Shown piece after piece: positions 8,374 through 17,756 of a stretch of 45,999 nt of DNA. The DNA lies in assembly GCA_022820545.1 (NCBI GenBank), contig JAJEFG010000080.1, positions 1-45,999 on the forward strand. The letters run 5' to 3'. Numbering within the stretch: the first letter of the stretch is position 1; every line of letters starts with the position of its first letter. This stretch comes from Acidobacteriota bacterium (GTDB lineage: Bacteria; Acidobacteriota; Vicinamibacteria; Marinacidobacterales; Marinacidobacteraceae). The position numbers and the translations under genes were made by a program. The notes under the pieces were generated by a model. It saw only the letters and a program-made list of their open reading frames with translations. It was not told the DNA's origin and made no database searches.

Positions 8374-8820
8374 CTAGGCCTGCGCGCGTTCCATGTACGC
8401 CATCCGCAACTGGTAGAGCGCCTGGGAGACCAGCCGGGCGTCGCCGGGAGCGAGGCGGCCCCTGGTTTTCTCCTCGACGACCTCGAGCAGGCCGATGACC
8501 GCCTGGAGTCCCTGGACCGCTTCGGCCCGCTGGGCAGCGGTGACTGCTCCGGGTTTCTCCGCACCCTCGGCGGTCTGCTCGAGCAGCATCGCCGCCTGCG
8601 AAAAAAGCAGGGAAACGAGCTGCTTGAAGCGAGGGTCCTCTTCGGGCGCCGGAGCGGATTCGGCGGGGGAGTCAGCCGCGGGTTTCGGCTCCGACCCGAG
8701 CGAGGGAGCCTCGGCGGGCGGCTCGCTCCGGGGTGGGGCGTCGTGGCGGCGGGACCCGTCGGCCGCGAAGGCGCGCCGGTCCCTGACGACGATGCGCGGG
8801 GCGTTCTCCTCTTCACTCAT
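8374..8820 (-). CDS. DUF1844 family protein
   Basis: 148 residues. The N-terminal 60 are low-complexity (Pro, Ala, Ser, Glu) and probably disordered. The C-terminal part, FKQLVSLLFSQAAMLLEQ followed by a helical region and YQLRMAYMERAQA, matches the short helical DUF1844 family. No function is established for the family. It is the first gene of the minus-strand run leading to ribF and diverges from mazG. Confidence 0.75.
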   Translation of the reverse strand: MSEEENAPRIVVRDRRAFAADGSRRHDAPPRSEPPAEAPSLGSEPKPAADSPAESAPAPEEDPRFKQLVSLLFSQAAMLLEQTAEGAEKPGAVTAAQRAEAVQGLQAVIGLLEVVEEKTRGRLAPGDARLVSQALYQLRMAYMERAQA

Positions 8821-8957
8821 CAGGTGTCCGGGCCGCGCCGGGTGGCGGCCCGCTTCCCGGAATCCTATTGTCCCGCCCCTCGCTCCGCGAGCCGCCGGCG
8901 CCTTGAAACGGGACCCGCCGGCGGGGAAAATGCCGGCGCGAACCCGCCGGCCAGCCG
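8821..8957. promoter_or_regulatory. Divergent intergenic region between DUF1844 gene and mazG
   Basis: 137 bp between divergent starts, so it must hold both promoters. I could not pick hexamers with confidence. Confidence 0.35.
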
Positions 8958-9665
8958 ATGAAGAATCCCGAAGAAACCTCCGCCGCCCTCGAGCCGGCGG
9001 CGGCCGGCGCCGCCGAAGTCGCCGGACTGGTGGAGGTCATGGCGAAGCTGCGGTCCGAGGATGGGTGCCCCTGGGACCGGGAGCAGACGTGGGAATCGCT
9101 CCGCCGCTACGTGCTCGAGGAGGCGTACGAGCTGGTGGACGCGGTCGACCGGAAGGACCCCGCGGCCGTCCTCGAGGAATGCGGAGACCTGCTGCTGGAG
9201 GTGGTCTTCATGGCCCAGATCGCCCATGAGGAAGGCCGTTTCGGAATGGCGGAGGTCGCCCGCGGCATCACCCGGAAGCTGATCCGCCGGCACCCCCATG
9301 TCTTCGGGGGCCAGGACCGGGCCTCGGACGCCGACGAGGCGTTCGCCAGTTGGGAGGCGATCAAGGCCGCGGAGAAGTCGGGGCGCCCGGCGTCCGGGGA
9401 CCGCCTGCCGCGGGGTCTGCCGGCGCTGCTGCTCGCGATGAAGGCCGTCGAGCGGGGGGGTGCGGCCGAGGACGACGAGGAGGCGGACCGGGACGGCATC
9501 CTCCCCACCGTTGAGCGGATGCAGGCCGCGCGGCGGGCGGGAGACCTGGACAAGCTCGAGACGGCGCTCGGCGACCTGCTGCTGGCGGTCGCGCGGGGGG
9601 CCCGGCGGGACGGACTGGACCCGGAGTCCGCGCTCCGCAATGCGGTCCGGCGACTCAGCGGTTAA
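8958..9665 (+). CDS. mazG: MazG-type nucleoside triphosphate pyrophosphohydrolase
   Basis: 235 residues. MazG hydrolyses (d)NTPs to NMP plus pyrophosphate and acts in nucleotide-pool house-cleaning. The first MazG domain is complete: RSEDGCPWDREQTWESLRR (about 32-50), then the metal-binding EEAYELVDA and ECGDLLLEVVF, with FGMAEV and the basic KLIRRHPHVF segment. The second half (DKLETALGDLLLAVAR) is a shortened second domain. The C terminus is shorter than in typical enzymes of about 260 residues. It is isolated on the plus strand and converges on comEC. Confidence 0.93.
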   Translation: MKNPEETSAALEPAAAGAAEVAGLVEVMAKLRSEDGCPWDREQTWESLRRYVLEEAYELVDAVDRKDPAAVLEECGDLLLEVVFMAQIAHEEGRFGMAEVARGITRKLIRRHPHVFGGQDRASDADEAFASWEAIKAAEKSGRPASGDRLPRGLPALLLAMKAVERGGAAEDDEEADRDGILPTVERMQAARRAGDLDKLETALGDLLLAVARGARRDGLDPESALRNAVRRLSG

Positions 9666-9722
9666 CAGCCGGTTCCATCCTCGAAGCGATCCTCGGGACG
9701 AGAGGTTCAAAGGTGGGACTTT

Positions 9723-9764
9723 CGCGGCCTACGGCCGCGGTGCCGGTCTGAAGACCGGCGTTCC
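9723..9764. repeat. Dispersed two-hairpin repeat, copy C, overlapping the comEC 3' end
   Basis: Hairpin 1 is CGCGGCC-TAC-GGCCGCG (9723-9739). Hairpin 2 is GCCGGTCT-GA-AGACCGGC (9742-9759), then GTTCCC. It lies in the convergent mazG/comEC junction and encodes the last residues of ComEC in reverse. Confidence 0.75.
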
Positions 9765-12251
9765 CGAATCCCGGAACGTGCGGACGGACAACCGGCCGTC
9801 CGGTCCGACGGCCACGGTCACCGCGCCCACCAGGTCCGTTCGGTAAACGCGGGCGCCGCTCCGCCGAAGCCGCTCCAGAACTCCGGCGTCGGGAAGGCCC
9901 CGCCGGGGGTCGGCGCGGACGGAGACGAGCGCCACCTCGGGCGCGACTGCGGCCAGGAACTCCGGGGTTGTGGAGAACCGGCTGCCGTGATGGCCGACCT
10001 TGAGCACGTCGGCGCCGAGCCCCGCTCCGTACCGGCGGAGCAGCAGGCGCTCGGTCGCTTCCCCGGCGTCGCCGGTCAGCAGTAGGCGTTTCCCGGCGTA
10101 GTCCACCGCGAGCACGAGGGAACGCTCGTTGGGGTGTTCTTCCCGCCCGGCGCCGTGGTCGCCGGCGAACAGCACCGAGAAGCGGACGCCTCCCAGCTCG
10201 AACCGCTCTCCGGCCCGGAGGCGGCGCAGCGGGATCCCCCGCCGGGCGCGCTCCCGATGCATCCCGCGGACCGCGCGCCGTGAATCCTCGGCCGTTCCGC
10301 TGCCCTCCCAGACCTCGGCCACGCCGAAGTCGCGAAAGACCGCCGGAAACCCTCCGACGTGGTCCAGGTCTCCGTGCGTCGGCACGGCCGCCCGGAGCCG
10401 CCGGTAGCCTGCGTCCGCGAGGAACGGCGTGACGACGGCCTCACCGGCGCTCCAGCCGCCGAAGGCGGTGCCGGCGTCGAAAAGCACCGCACCGCCGGAC
10501 GGAAGCGACAGGACCAGGGCGTCACCCATCCCCACATCGAGGGCCGTGAGCCGGAGCGTCCCGTCCGCCGGCTCCGCGCGGGGCAGCGTGAACAGGGCGA
10601 GCAGCACCAGGGGAATGGCCGGACGGATCCTTCGCCTGCCGCGCAGCGTCAGGATCGCGATCGCCAGTACCAGCCATGCCGCCAGCCACCAGAGCTCCGG
10701 CCGGGCCACGGGAAAGGCGCCGAACGAAAGCCCCGCGCCCCATTCGCTGAGGCGGATGAGGGTCCCGGCGGAGAGCGTCAGCAACCAACCCACCGCGTCC
10801 CCGGGGAACCCCGTGCCGGCGAGCGCCAGCCAGGCGAATCCGAGGCCGAGAACCGGCCCCGCCAGGAGGCCCGCGGGAACCGCCACCAGCAATCCCCCGA
10901 ACACGACCCGGCCGAAATGCCAGGCGACGATGGGGAAGGTGGCGAGCTGCGACGCCAGCGTCACCCCGAGCGGGGCCAGGATCCAGGTTCGCCAGCGCGG
11001 CGCGGGGTCCCAGGGGACATCGGCCGGATCCTCCGGGCGGAAGGCGGCGATGATCGCGAGCGTCGCGCCGAAACTGAGCTGGAATCCCACGTCGAGGGCG
11101 TTCCACGGGGAATGGGCGAGCAGCGCCAGCGCGGCGATCCCCAGCCCGTTCATGGCGTGTCCGGTGAGACCCCGGCGCAGGCCGAGGATGACGACGACCG
11201 CCATCAGCACCGCCCGGACCACCGACGGACGCCCCCCGCAGAGCGCCGCGTAGAGCGGGAGCAGGAAGAGCAGGACGGTGAGCACGGTCCGCCGCCGCAT
11301 CCCCGCCAGGATGAGAGTCGCGTAGGCGAGCAGGCTCAGCAGACCGACATGGAGCCCGCTCACGGCCATCAGGTGGAGCGTGCCCGCGTCGCGGAACGCC
11401 CGCTCCGTCCGGGGCGGTGTCTCCGCACGGTCCCCGATGAGCATCGCGGTGACGACGCCCCGCACGTCGTCCCGAAAACCGCCGTCCGAAAGGCGTTCCC
11501 GGATCCGGGACCGGATGCGCTGAAGAACCCGCCAGGGGACGGGACCCGGCGCGATCTCCCGGACCAGCAGGCCGCTCTTGGTGGAGCCGAAGAGGGCGAC
11601 CGGACCCCGGATCGTCCGGCCGCCCGGGTTTCCCGGTGGGCGCGGAGCGGACACCCGGGACCAGACCGCGATCCGCGCCCCCCGCGAAAGGCTCCGGAGG
11701 CGGTCCCGGTGATCGCCGTCCACGCCGATCGCGACTTCGCCGTCGACCTCCCACTCCTCGCGACTCGCGCCCAGCCGCTCCACCCGCAACGCCAGCGAGG
11801 AGCGCCGGCCGGGGTCTTCCGGCTCCGCCCGGAGCACTCCCTCGAGCCGGACGGGGCGGCTCAGGCGCTCCGCTCCCAGACCCCGGACCGCCTGCGACAG
11901 CGAGGATCCAGCCCCGGGGACGGGCTGGGAAAGGACACCCGCGATGAAAGCCGCGAGCAGGAGTAGCACGGTCTTCGTGCCCGGACCGAGGCCGGACAGG
12001 CCGCGCAACCGGCGCCCCGCGGCGAGACCCGGGAGGACAGTCCCGGCCCCGACCAGCAGGAGCACGACCGGCAGCGGGCCCGATTCCGGGAGCGAACCGG
12101 GCATCGAGACCGATGCCGAAATGCCTCCCCAGAAGGCGGCGGCCAACAGCAGGAGGGGTGCGGGCGCCGTTCCGCCAGGGGAGATCTCAGCGGAAGAATG
12201 GACCCGCGCCCTGCTCCGGACGTCGGGAAGATGGGGACCGGTGCTCGCCAC
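9729..12251 (-). CDS. comEC: ComEC/Rec2-type DNA uptake channel
   Basis: An 840-residue inner-membrane protein. An N-terminal membrane pair and soluble DUF4131-like segment come first, then the Competence domain with many hydrophobic helices (HLMAVSGLHVGLLSLL at about 290, followed by polytopic segments to about 545). A C-terminal metallo-beta-lactamase-like domain has PTHGDLDHVGGFP and VLKVGHHGSRFSTTPEFL. In transformation, ComEC conducts single-stranded DNA across the inner membrane. The start is GTG at 12251, 13 bp after the upstream gene. The last 11 or so residues (GTPVFRPAPRP) are encoded by a dispersed hairpin repeat, so the C-terminal tail is probably an accretion. A PilB/GspE ATPase at 30.9 kb could belong to the same uptake machinery. 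Confidence 0.93.
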   Translation of the reverse strand: MASTGPHLPDVRSRARVHSSAEISPGGTAPAPLLLLAAAFWGGISASVSMPGSLPESGPLPVVLLLVGAGTVLPGLAAGRRLRGLSGLGPGTKTVLLLLAAFIAGVLSQPVPGAGSSLSQAVRGLGAERLSRPVRLEGVLRAEPEDPGRRSSLALRVERLGASREEWEVDGEVAIGVDGDHRDRLRSLSRGARIAVWSRVSAPRPPGNPGGRTIRGPVALFGSTKSGLLVREIAPGPVPWRVLQRIRSRIRERLSDGGFRDDVRGVVTAMLIGDRAETPPRTERAFRDAGTLHLMAVSGLHVGLLSLLAYATLILAGMRRRTVLTVLLFLLPLYAALCGGRPSVVRAVLMAVVVILGLRRGLTGHAMNGLGIAALALLAHSPWNALDVGFQLSFGATLAIIAAFRPEDPADVPWDPAPRWRTWILAPLGVTLASQLATFPIVAWHFGRVVFGGLLVAVPAGLLAGPVLGLGFAWLALAGTGFPGDAVGWLLTLSAGTLIRLSEWGAGLSFGAFPVARPELWWLAAWLVLAIAILTLRGRRRIRPAIPLVLLALFTLPRAEPADGTLRLTALDVGMGDALVLSLPSGGAVLFDAGTAFGGWSAGEAVVTPFLADAGYRRLRAAVPTHGDLDHVGGFPAVFRDFGVAEVWEGSGTAEDSRRAVRGMHRERARRGIPLRRLRAGERFELGGVRFSVLFAGDHGAGREEHPNERSLVLAVDYAGKRLLLTGDAGEATERLLLRRYGAGLGADVLKVGHHGSRFSTTPEFLAAVAPEVALVSVRADPRRGLPDAGVLERLRRSGARVYRTDLVGAVTVAVGPDGRLSVRTFRDSGTPVFRPAPRP

Positions 12252-12263
12252 CGGCGGCCCCGC

Positions 12264-12938
12264 CTAGGAGGAGAGTGGCCCCAGCCCGAAGAACTCGCCC
12301 ACCCGGCGCCGGACCGCCCGATCGAACGTGGTTCGCCAGGTGGATTCCGGCATGCGCGTCCGATACGGTGCGAGTCTGTTGCGCACCTCGGTCTCGATCT
12401 CCTCGCGGGCGGCGTCGGGAAGGGCCGCCTGAAGCCGAATCACAAGGTCGTTTTCGATCGCCTGGATCGTTTCCCCAGCCCTCGCCGAGGCGTTTCGAGA
12501 CTTGCCGAGCCGCTCGATCTGCGCGGCCGCAGCGCGGGCCGCGGCAACCAGATCACCCGCCAGATCCGGGGTCGCGAGACACGCTTCGCCGGGGGACCAA
12601 CTCCGCAGACGACCCGCGAGCCGTTCGAGGCCGGTTTCGCCATCCGGCGCCGTCCCGCCAGGTGCGGCGGCGCCCGCCTGCTGGACCCGCTTCGCGTCGA
12701 ACGCGGCCTCGACCGCCCGGGCGCACTCGCCGAGCGGCATCCGTGAAGGCACGCGGGGCTTTCCCGACAACGTCGCGCGAATGCCGGACAGCACCACGTC
12801 GAGGGGAATTCCCCGTTCCTTCCAGCGGCAGACCAGATCCCAGTCGGCCGGGCTCAGAACCAGACCGCCCCCGCGGGACTCCAGAAAGACGCGTTCCACT
12901 GCCCGGAAGTACTCGTCGGGGGTCGCCGGCGCGTTCAT
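12264..12938 (-). CDS. Conserved hypothetical protein
   Basis: 224 residues, no signal peptide and no membrane segment. The N-terminal EYFRAVERVFLESRGGGLVLSPADWDLV-type region followed by a helical, Arg/Ala-rich body looks like a small all-alpha protein. I do not recognise a named family. It overlaps birA by 4 bp (ATGA junction) and lies 13 bp from comEC, so it is almost certainly co-transcribed and translationally coupled with birA. Confidence 0.7.
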   Translation of the reverse strand: MNAPATPDEYFRAVERVFLESRGGGLVLSPADWDLVCRWKERGIPLDVVLSGIRATLSGKPRVPSRMPLGECARAVEAAFDAKRVQQAGAAAPGGTAPDGETGLERLAGRLRSWSPGEACLATPDLAGDLVAAARAAAAQIERLGKSRNASARAGETIQAIENDLVIRLQAALPDAAREEIETEVRNRLAPYRTRMPESTWRTTFDRAVRRRVGEFFGLGPLSS

Positions 12939-13882
12939 CCGGAAGCAGTCCCGGCCGGGCGCCGGGGACGCTCGCCGGCATGGAGGATCCGGACGGCGTC
13001 ACTCTCGGTCACCACCCGAATCCCGCCGCCGCCCGTCCGAATCCGCAGGCCTCCTCCGGCGTCGAGTCCGTCGGTCGTTCCGAGCACCGGCGCGGCGGCG
13101 CGCAGCCGCACCTCGCAGCGGCAGCCGCGTGCGGTGGGGCTGAGCGATTCCCACCCGGCCCGCAGCGACGCCGGGTCCTCCAGGAGCAGATCGAGGGCCG
13201 CGTGAAGGGAAGTCACCAGAGCCCGCGAAAGTCCGATGCGGTCCACACCTTCCGGGAGCCAGCCCGGCGGCCGGGCGCCGGGGCGGAGTGGGGGCAGGGA
13301 GGCATCCGCCGCTACGGCGTTCGAAAGCGATACCGGCGTCAGGTTGACCCCGAACCCCACAACCGCGAGACGCGGAGACTCCCTCCGGAATCCGACCTCG
13401 GCCAGCACGCCGGCGACCTTCCTGCCCTCCCAGTCGAGGTCGTTCGGCCACCGAAGTTCCGCTGGCACTCCGGCGGCCCGCCGCACCGCCTGCGCCACGG
13501 CGACTCCGGCCGCAAGCGGCAGCAGGGCGAGCGGGTCCGCCGGCGGCGCGCCGGATCCCGCCGGGGGTTCGACGAGGACGCTCAGGTAGAGCCCGCCCGG
13601 CGGGGAGACCCAGGTCCGGCCGAAACGCCCCTTCCCCTCGGTCTGCGTTTCGGCGATCACCACGCTTCCCGCCAGGCAAGCCGCACCGGCGTCGAGCGCG
13701 ATTTCTTTGGCGACCTCGTTCGTGGACGGGACGCGCCTCCAGATGCCGATGAACGGCGCCGGCCGCGCGCGGGTGGCGTCGAGGACGGCCGCCCGCAACG
13801 ACTCCGCTCCTCCCGAACGAGAGGGCGCGGTGGCAGCCGGTCTCACGGCGGCCGCCACGGACTCAAGGCCTCCGGTGGACAA
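12935..13882 (-). CDS. birA: Biotin--[acetyl-CoA-carboxylase] ligase
   Basis: 315 residues. The enzyme activates biotin with ATP and attaches it to carboxyl-carrier proteins. VPSTNEVAKE (about 50), TEGKGRFGRTWVSPPGGLYLS (the GRGRxGR biotinyl-AMP loop, here GKGRFGR), LRWPNDLDW and GRKVAGVLAEV are all present. There is no N-terminal winged helix, so it is a group I ligase without repressor function. A roughly 45-residue low-complexity N-terminal extension means the true start may lie downstream of 13882. Location next to a B12-dependent acyl-CoA mutase fits a link to biotin-dependent carboxylation, but this is inference. Confidence 0.93.
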   Translation of the reverse strand: MSTGGLESVAAAVRPAATAPSRSGGAESLRAAVLDATRARPAPFIGIWRRVPSTNEVAKEIALDAGAACLAGSVVIAETQTEGKGRFGRTWVSPPGGLYLSVLVEPPAGSGAPPADPLALLPLAAGVAVAQAVRRAAGVPAELRWPNDLDWEGRKVAGVLAEVGFRRESPRLAVVGFGVNLTPVSLSNAVAADASLPPLRPGARPPGWLPEGVDRIGLSRALVTSLHAALDLLLEDPASLRAGWESLSPTARGCRCEVRLRAAAPVLGTTDGLDAGGGLRIRTGGGGIRVVTESDAVRILHAGERPRRPAGTASG

Positions 13883-13890
13883 GGCGTCAG

Positions 13891-14346
13891 CTAGACGGCG
13901 CGCTGGCGGCGCAGCTCGGCGAGCCGCGACCCCAGGATCCGGGCGGCCTCGGAGGTCGGAGTGTCCGGCCCGAACACCTGGGCAACGCCCATCTCGCGGA
14001 GGTCTCCGACGTCACGATCGGGGATCAGGCCGCCGACGAAGACCGGAACATCCGCGAGCCCCCGCTCGGAGAGCCCCTCCAGGATCCGGCGGACCAGCGG
14101 ACGATGGGCGCCCGAAAGAATGGAGACGCCAACCGCCTCCACGTCTTCCTGGAGCGCCGCCTCGACAATTTCTTCCGGAGTTCTCCTGAGCCCCGTATAG
14201 ATCACTTCGAAACCCGCGTCGCGGAGCGCCTTCGCCACCACCAGCGCCCCGCGGTCGTGCCCGTCGAGCCCCGGTTTCGCGACCAGGATGCGATACGGCG
14301 GACTCGCCGCCGCGCCGCTCACGGATTCAGCGCCCGTCCCGCTCAC
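13891..14346 (-). CDS. Stand-alone cobalamin-binding (methylmalonyl-CoA mutase C-terminal type) protein
   Basis: A 151-residue protein consisting of a B12-binding Rossmann domain: ILVAKPGLDGHDRGALVVAK with the DxHxxG cobalt-ligating His motif at about residue 29, then GVSILSGAHRPLV and PVFVGGLIPDRD. Such domains normally partner a catalytic mutase subunit. Here it overlaps icmF by 4 bp (ATGA), although IcmF already carries its own B12 domain. It could be a mutase subunit working with a partner elsewhere, or an accessory protein of IcmF. Confidence 0.88.
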   Translation of the reverse strand: MSGTGAESVSGAAASPPYRILVAKPGLDGHDRGALVVAKALRDAGFEVIYTGLRRTPEEIVEAALQEDVEAVGVSILSGAHRPLVRRILEGLSERGLADVPVFVGGLIPDRDVGDLREMGVAQVFGPDTPTSEAARILGSRLAELRRQRAV

Positions 14347-17300
14347 ATCGCCCGGCGGTAGCGGCCGCCGACCTCGTAGAGCGCCCCGGTGATCTGCCCG
14401 AGGCTCGCCACCTTCACGGTCTCCATCAACTCGGCGAAGACATTGCCGCCGGCGCGGGCCACCTCCTGCAGCCGCGCCAGCGCCTCGGGGGAGTCCTTCG
14501 CGTGGCGTTGCCGAAACGCCTCCACGCGCAGGACCTGGGCTTCCTTTTCGTCGTCCGTGGCGCGGGCGAGCGGCACCGCTTCCGGCGACCCGTCCTCCGG
14601 TTCGGCGAGGAAGGTGTTCACGCCGATGATGGGGATTTCGCCGGAGTCCTTCCGGGTCTCGTAGAGCAGCGACTCTTCCTGGATCCGGTTGCGCTGGTAC
14701 TGGCGCTCCATGGCGGCCAGGACGCCCCCGCGGGCGTTGAGGCGATCGAATTCGGCGAGCACCGCTTCCTCGACGAGATCGGTGAGCCGGGAGACGATGA
14801 ACGAACCCGAGAGGGGGTTTTCGTTCCAGGCCATGCCGAACTCGGAGCGGATGATCTTCTGGATCGCCACCGCCCGGCGCACCGACTCCGGAGTGGGGGT
14901 GGTGATCGCTTCGTCGTAGGCGTTGGTGTGCAGCGAGTTGCAGTTGTCGTTGGTCGCGATGAGCGCCTGGAGCGTCGTCCGGATGTCGTTGAACTGCACT
15001 TCCTGGGCGTGGAGCGAACGGCCGGAGGTCTGGATGTGGACCTTGAACTTCTGGCTCCGCTCCCCGGCGCCGTAGCGGAGCTTCATGGCGCGCGCCCAGA
15101 TGCGCCGGGCCACCCGCGCCATGACCGCGTACTCGGGATCGAGGCCGTTGCTGAAGAAGAAGGAGAGATTCGGGGCGAAGGCGTCCACCGGGAGGCCCCG
15201 CGCCAGGTAGTACTCGACGTAGGTGAAGCCGTTCGCCAGGGTGAAGGCGAGCTGGGTGATGGGGTTCGCTCCGGCTTCGGCGATGTGGTAGCCGGAGATG
15301 GACACCGAGTAGAAGTTCCGGACCCCACGCCGGATGAAGTACTCCTGGACGTCCCCCATCAGCCTGAGCGCAAAGCCGGTGGAAAAGATGCAGGTGTTCT
15401 GGGCCTGGTCCTCCTTGAGGATGTCCGCCTGCACCGTCCCGCGCACCGCCGAGAGCGTTCGGGCCTTCAGCTCCTCGTGCTCACCGGCCGAAGGCGGGCG
15501 CCCGTGCTCCTCCTCGAAGATCCTCTCCTCCTGCCGCACCGCGGCGTTCAGGAACATCGCGAGGATCACCGGCGCGGGACCGTTGATCGTCATCGAGACG
15601 CTGGTCGCCGGATCGGTGAGCCGGAACCCCGCGAACATGTCGCACATGTCGTCGAGCGTCGCGATGGACACGCCGCCCTCGCCGATCTTGCCGAAGATGT
15701 CCGGGCGCCGGGCCGGGTCGTCGCCGTAGAGGGTCACGCTGTCGAAGGCCACCGAGAGCCGGGTGGCTTCCTCGGATTCCGCCAGCAGGTGGAACCTCCG
15801 GTTGGTACGGGCGGGGCCGCCCTCTCCCGCGAACTGCCGCCGCGGACTCTCCTCCTCCCGCCGGAACGGGAAGACCCCCGCGGTGAACGGGTAGTGCCCG
15901 GGCAGGTTCTCGTCGAGGAGGAACCGCAACGTTTCGCGGCCGCTTCCGAAGTGCGGCAGCGCGACGCGCGGAAGGCGGGTGCCGGACAGCGTTTCCCGAT
16001 GCGTCCCGTACTCGCGCACCCGATCCCGGACCCGAGCCTGGTACCGCGGCGCTTCGTAGCGGGCCGCCAGCTCGGGCCAGCCCGCGAGCAGTTCCCGGCT
16101 CTCGGGGTCGAGTTCCTCGCGGGCCTCGGCGAGCCGCCCCTCGACCGCCTCGGCGGCCGCGTCGGCGCCTCCGGTGGAGCGCAGGTCGGCGGCCGCCGCC
16201 TCGAGGTTCTCGACCCTCCCCGCCCGCTCGGCCTCGGCGGCGACCCGGGCCTTCTCGCCTCGGAGCGTGTCGGCGATCTCGGCCAGATAGCCGGCGCGCG
16301 CCGGCGGAATGAGGCGCACTCCGGCGAGCTGGTCGTCCGGACGCTCGCCCAGCGGCGGAAGCGCGGTCTCCGTCCCGGCCAACCCGCCCGAGACGACGGC
16401 GTAGAGCCGGTCGAGCCCGGGGTCCGCGAACCGGCTCGCCACCGTCGGCACCACCGGTGCCGGCGCGTGGCGCGGCAACGAGCGAGCCCGCTGGAACGCC
16501 CGGCGCACCGCGAAGAGCGCGTCCTCGGCGCCCGGATGGTCCGCCTTGTTGAGCGCCACGGCGTCGGCCAGATCCAGCATGTCGATCTTCTCGAGCTGGC
16601 TCTCCGCGCCGTAGTCGGACGTCATCACGTAGAGCGAGAAGTCGCTGATGTCCACGATCCGCGAGTCGCCCTGCCCGATGCCGCCCGTCTCCACCACGAG
16701 AAGATCGCAGCCGGCGGCCCGCAGGACGAGGAGCGCGTCGTCCACCACGGTCGCGAGCTCGGTGCCCGAGCGGCGGGTGGCCACGCTGCGGACGAACACG
16801 TCGGTACCCCCGATCGCGTTCAGCCGGATGCGGTCCCCGAGGAGCGCACCCCCGGTGCGCCGCTTCGAGGGGTCCACCGCGAGGACGCCGATGCGGCCCA
16901 CGGGTCCGGAACCCAGATCCGGGCGCCCGGCGCGGAACCTGAGCAGCAACTCGTCGAGGACCGAACTCTTGCCGGCGCCGCCGGTGCCGGTGATGCCCAG
17001 CACGGGAGCCGGCGACCCGACGAGCTCCGCGAGCGCCGCCCGGTCGGCGGCCTCGAGTCCCTCGTTCTCCGCAAAGCTGATCAGACGCGCCGCCGCGCCG
17101 TTGCGCCGTTGCGGATCGTCCCCGGCGAGATCCGCGACCAGCTCGTCGAAGGGCGTCGGCTGGCGGGTCGCGCGCGCCTCGGCGGCGTCGCGCAACATGT
17201 CCTCCACCACGCCTTCGATGCCGGTTACCCGATCGTCCCCCGGGGAGTAGATGCGCGCCACCCCGTACGCCTCCAGTTCGGCCGCTTCGTGAGGCCGGAT

Positions 17301-17654
17301 CACGCCCCCACCGCCTCCGAATACCCGGATCTCACCTCGCCCGGCCTCCCGGAGGAGGTCCACCAGGTAGCGGAAGAACTCGTTATGTCCCCCCTGGTAG
17401 GAGGAGACGGCGATGGCGTCCGCGTCTTCCTCGAGCGCGGCGGCGGCGATCTCTCCGGCGCCGCGGTTGTGGCCCAGGTGAATGACTTCGGCGCCGCCCC
17501 GCTGCAGCAGGCGGCGGAAGACGTGGATCGAGGCGTCGTGGCCGTCGAACAGCGCGGTCCCGGTGACGAAGCGGAGCGGAAGCTCCGCCAGCGGATCGAA
17601 CAGGGCCCGCGAGGGCTCGGATCCGGCCGGGGAAAGACTGACGCGCGTGCTCAA
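14343..17654 (-). CDS. icmF: Fused isobutyryl-CoA mutase/G-protein chaperone
   Basis: 1103 residues with the IcmF architecture. An N-terminal B12-binding domain (TALFDGHDASIHVFRR at about 33-48) is followed by a MeaI-type P-loop GTPase (ITGTGGAGKSS at about 218, VDPSKRRTGGALLGDR, VETGGIGQGD, LNKAD). The C-terminal TIM-barrel mutase domain has TLDDMCDMFAGFRLTDPATS, SVSISGYHIAEAGANP and the NDNCNSLHTNAYDEA segment. IcmF interconverts isobutyryl- and n-butyryl-CoA (some homologues act on pivalyl- or isovaleryl-CoA) with adenosylcobalamin; the GTPase protects or reloads the cofactor. The start is TTG at 17654, only about 24 residues before the domain, with no strong ribosome binding site. It is transcribed towards the free B12-binding gene and birA. 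Confidence 0.94.
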   Translation of the reverse strand: MSTRVSLSPAGSEPSRALFDPLAELPLRFVTGTALFDGHDASIHVFRRLLQRGGAEVIHLGHNRGAGEIAAAALEEDADAIAVSSYQGGHNEFFRYLVDLLREAGRGEIRVFGGGGGVIRPHEAAELEAYGVARIYSPGDDRVTGIEGVVEDMLRDAAEARATRQPTPFDELVADLAGDDPQRRNGAAARLISFAENEGLEAADRAALAELVGSPAPVLGITGTGGAGKSSVLDELLLRFRAGRPDLGSGPVGRIGVLAVDPSKRRTGGALLGDRIRLNAIGGTDVFVRSVATRRSGTELATVVDDALLVLRAAGCDLLVVETGGIGQGDSRIVDISDFSLYVMTSDYGAESQLEKIDMLDLADAVALNKADHPGAEDALFAVRRAFQRARSLPRHAPAPVVPTVASRFADPGLDRLYAVVSGGLAGTETALPPLGERPDDQLAGVRLIPPARAGYLAEIADTLRGEKARVAAEAERAGRVENLEAAAADLRSTGGADAAAEAVEGRLAEAREELDPESRELLAGWPELAARYEAPRYQARVRDRVREYGTHRETLSGTRLPRVALPHFGSGRETLRFLLDENLPGHYPFTAGVFPFRREEESPRRQFAGEGGPARTNRRFHLLAESEEATRLSVAFDSVTLYGDDPARRPDIFGKIGEGGVSIATLDDMCDMFAGFRLTDPATSVSMTINGPAPVILAMFLNAAVRQEERIFEEEHGRPPSAGEHEELKARTLSAVRGTVQADILKEDQAQNTCIFSTGFALRLMGDVQEYFIRRGVRNFYSVSISGYHIAEAGANPITQLAFTLANGFTYVEYYLARGLPVDAFAPNLSFFFSNGLDPEYAVMARVARRIWARAMKLRYGAGERSQKFKVHIQTSGRSLHAQEVQFNDIRTTLQALIATNDNCNSLHTNAYDEAITTPTPESVRRAVAIQKIIRSEFGMAWNENPLSGSFIVSRLTDLVEEAVLAEFDRLNARGGVLAAMERQYQRNRIQEESLLYETRKDSGEIPIIGVNTFLAEPEDGSPEAVPLARATDDEKEAQVLRVEAFRQRHAKDSPEALARLQEVARAGGNVFAELMETVKVASLGQITGALYEVGGRYRRAM

Positions 17655-17756
17655 CTTGACTGCCTGTTGTTGACTGAAAACACCTCTTCGGAAACCGTAG
17701 CACTCCTCAAGAGCACGCGGGAAGCGAGGACGGGGGCCGCAGGCCGCCGCCCGTCA

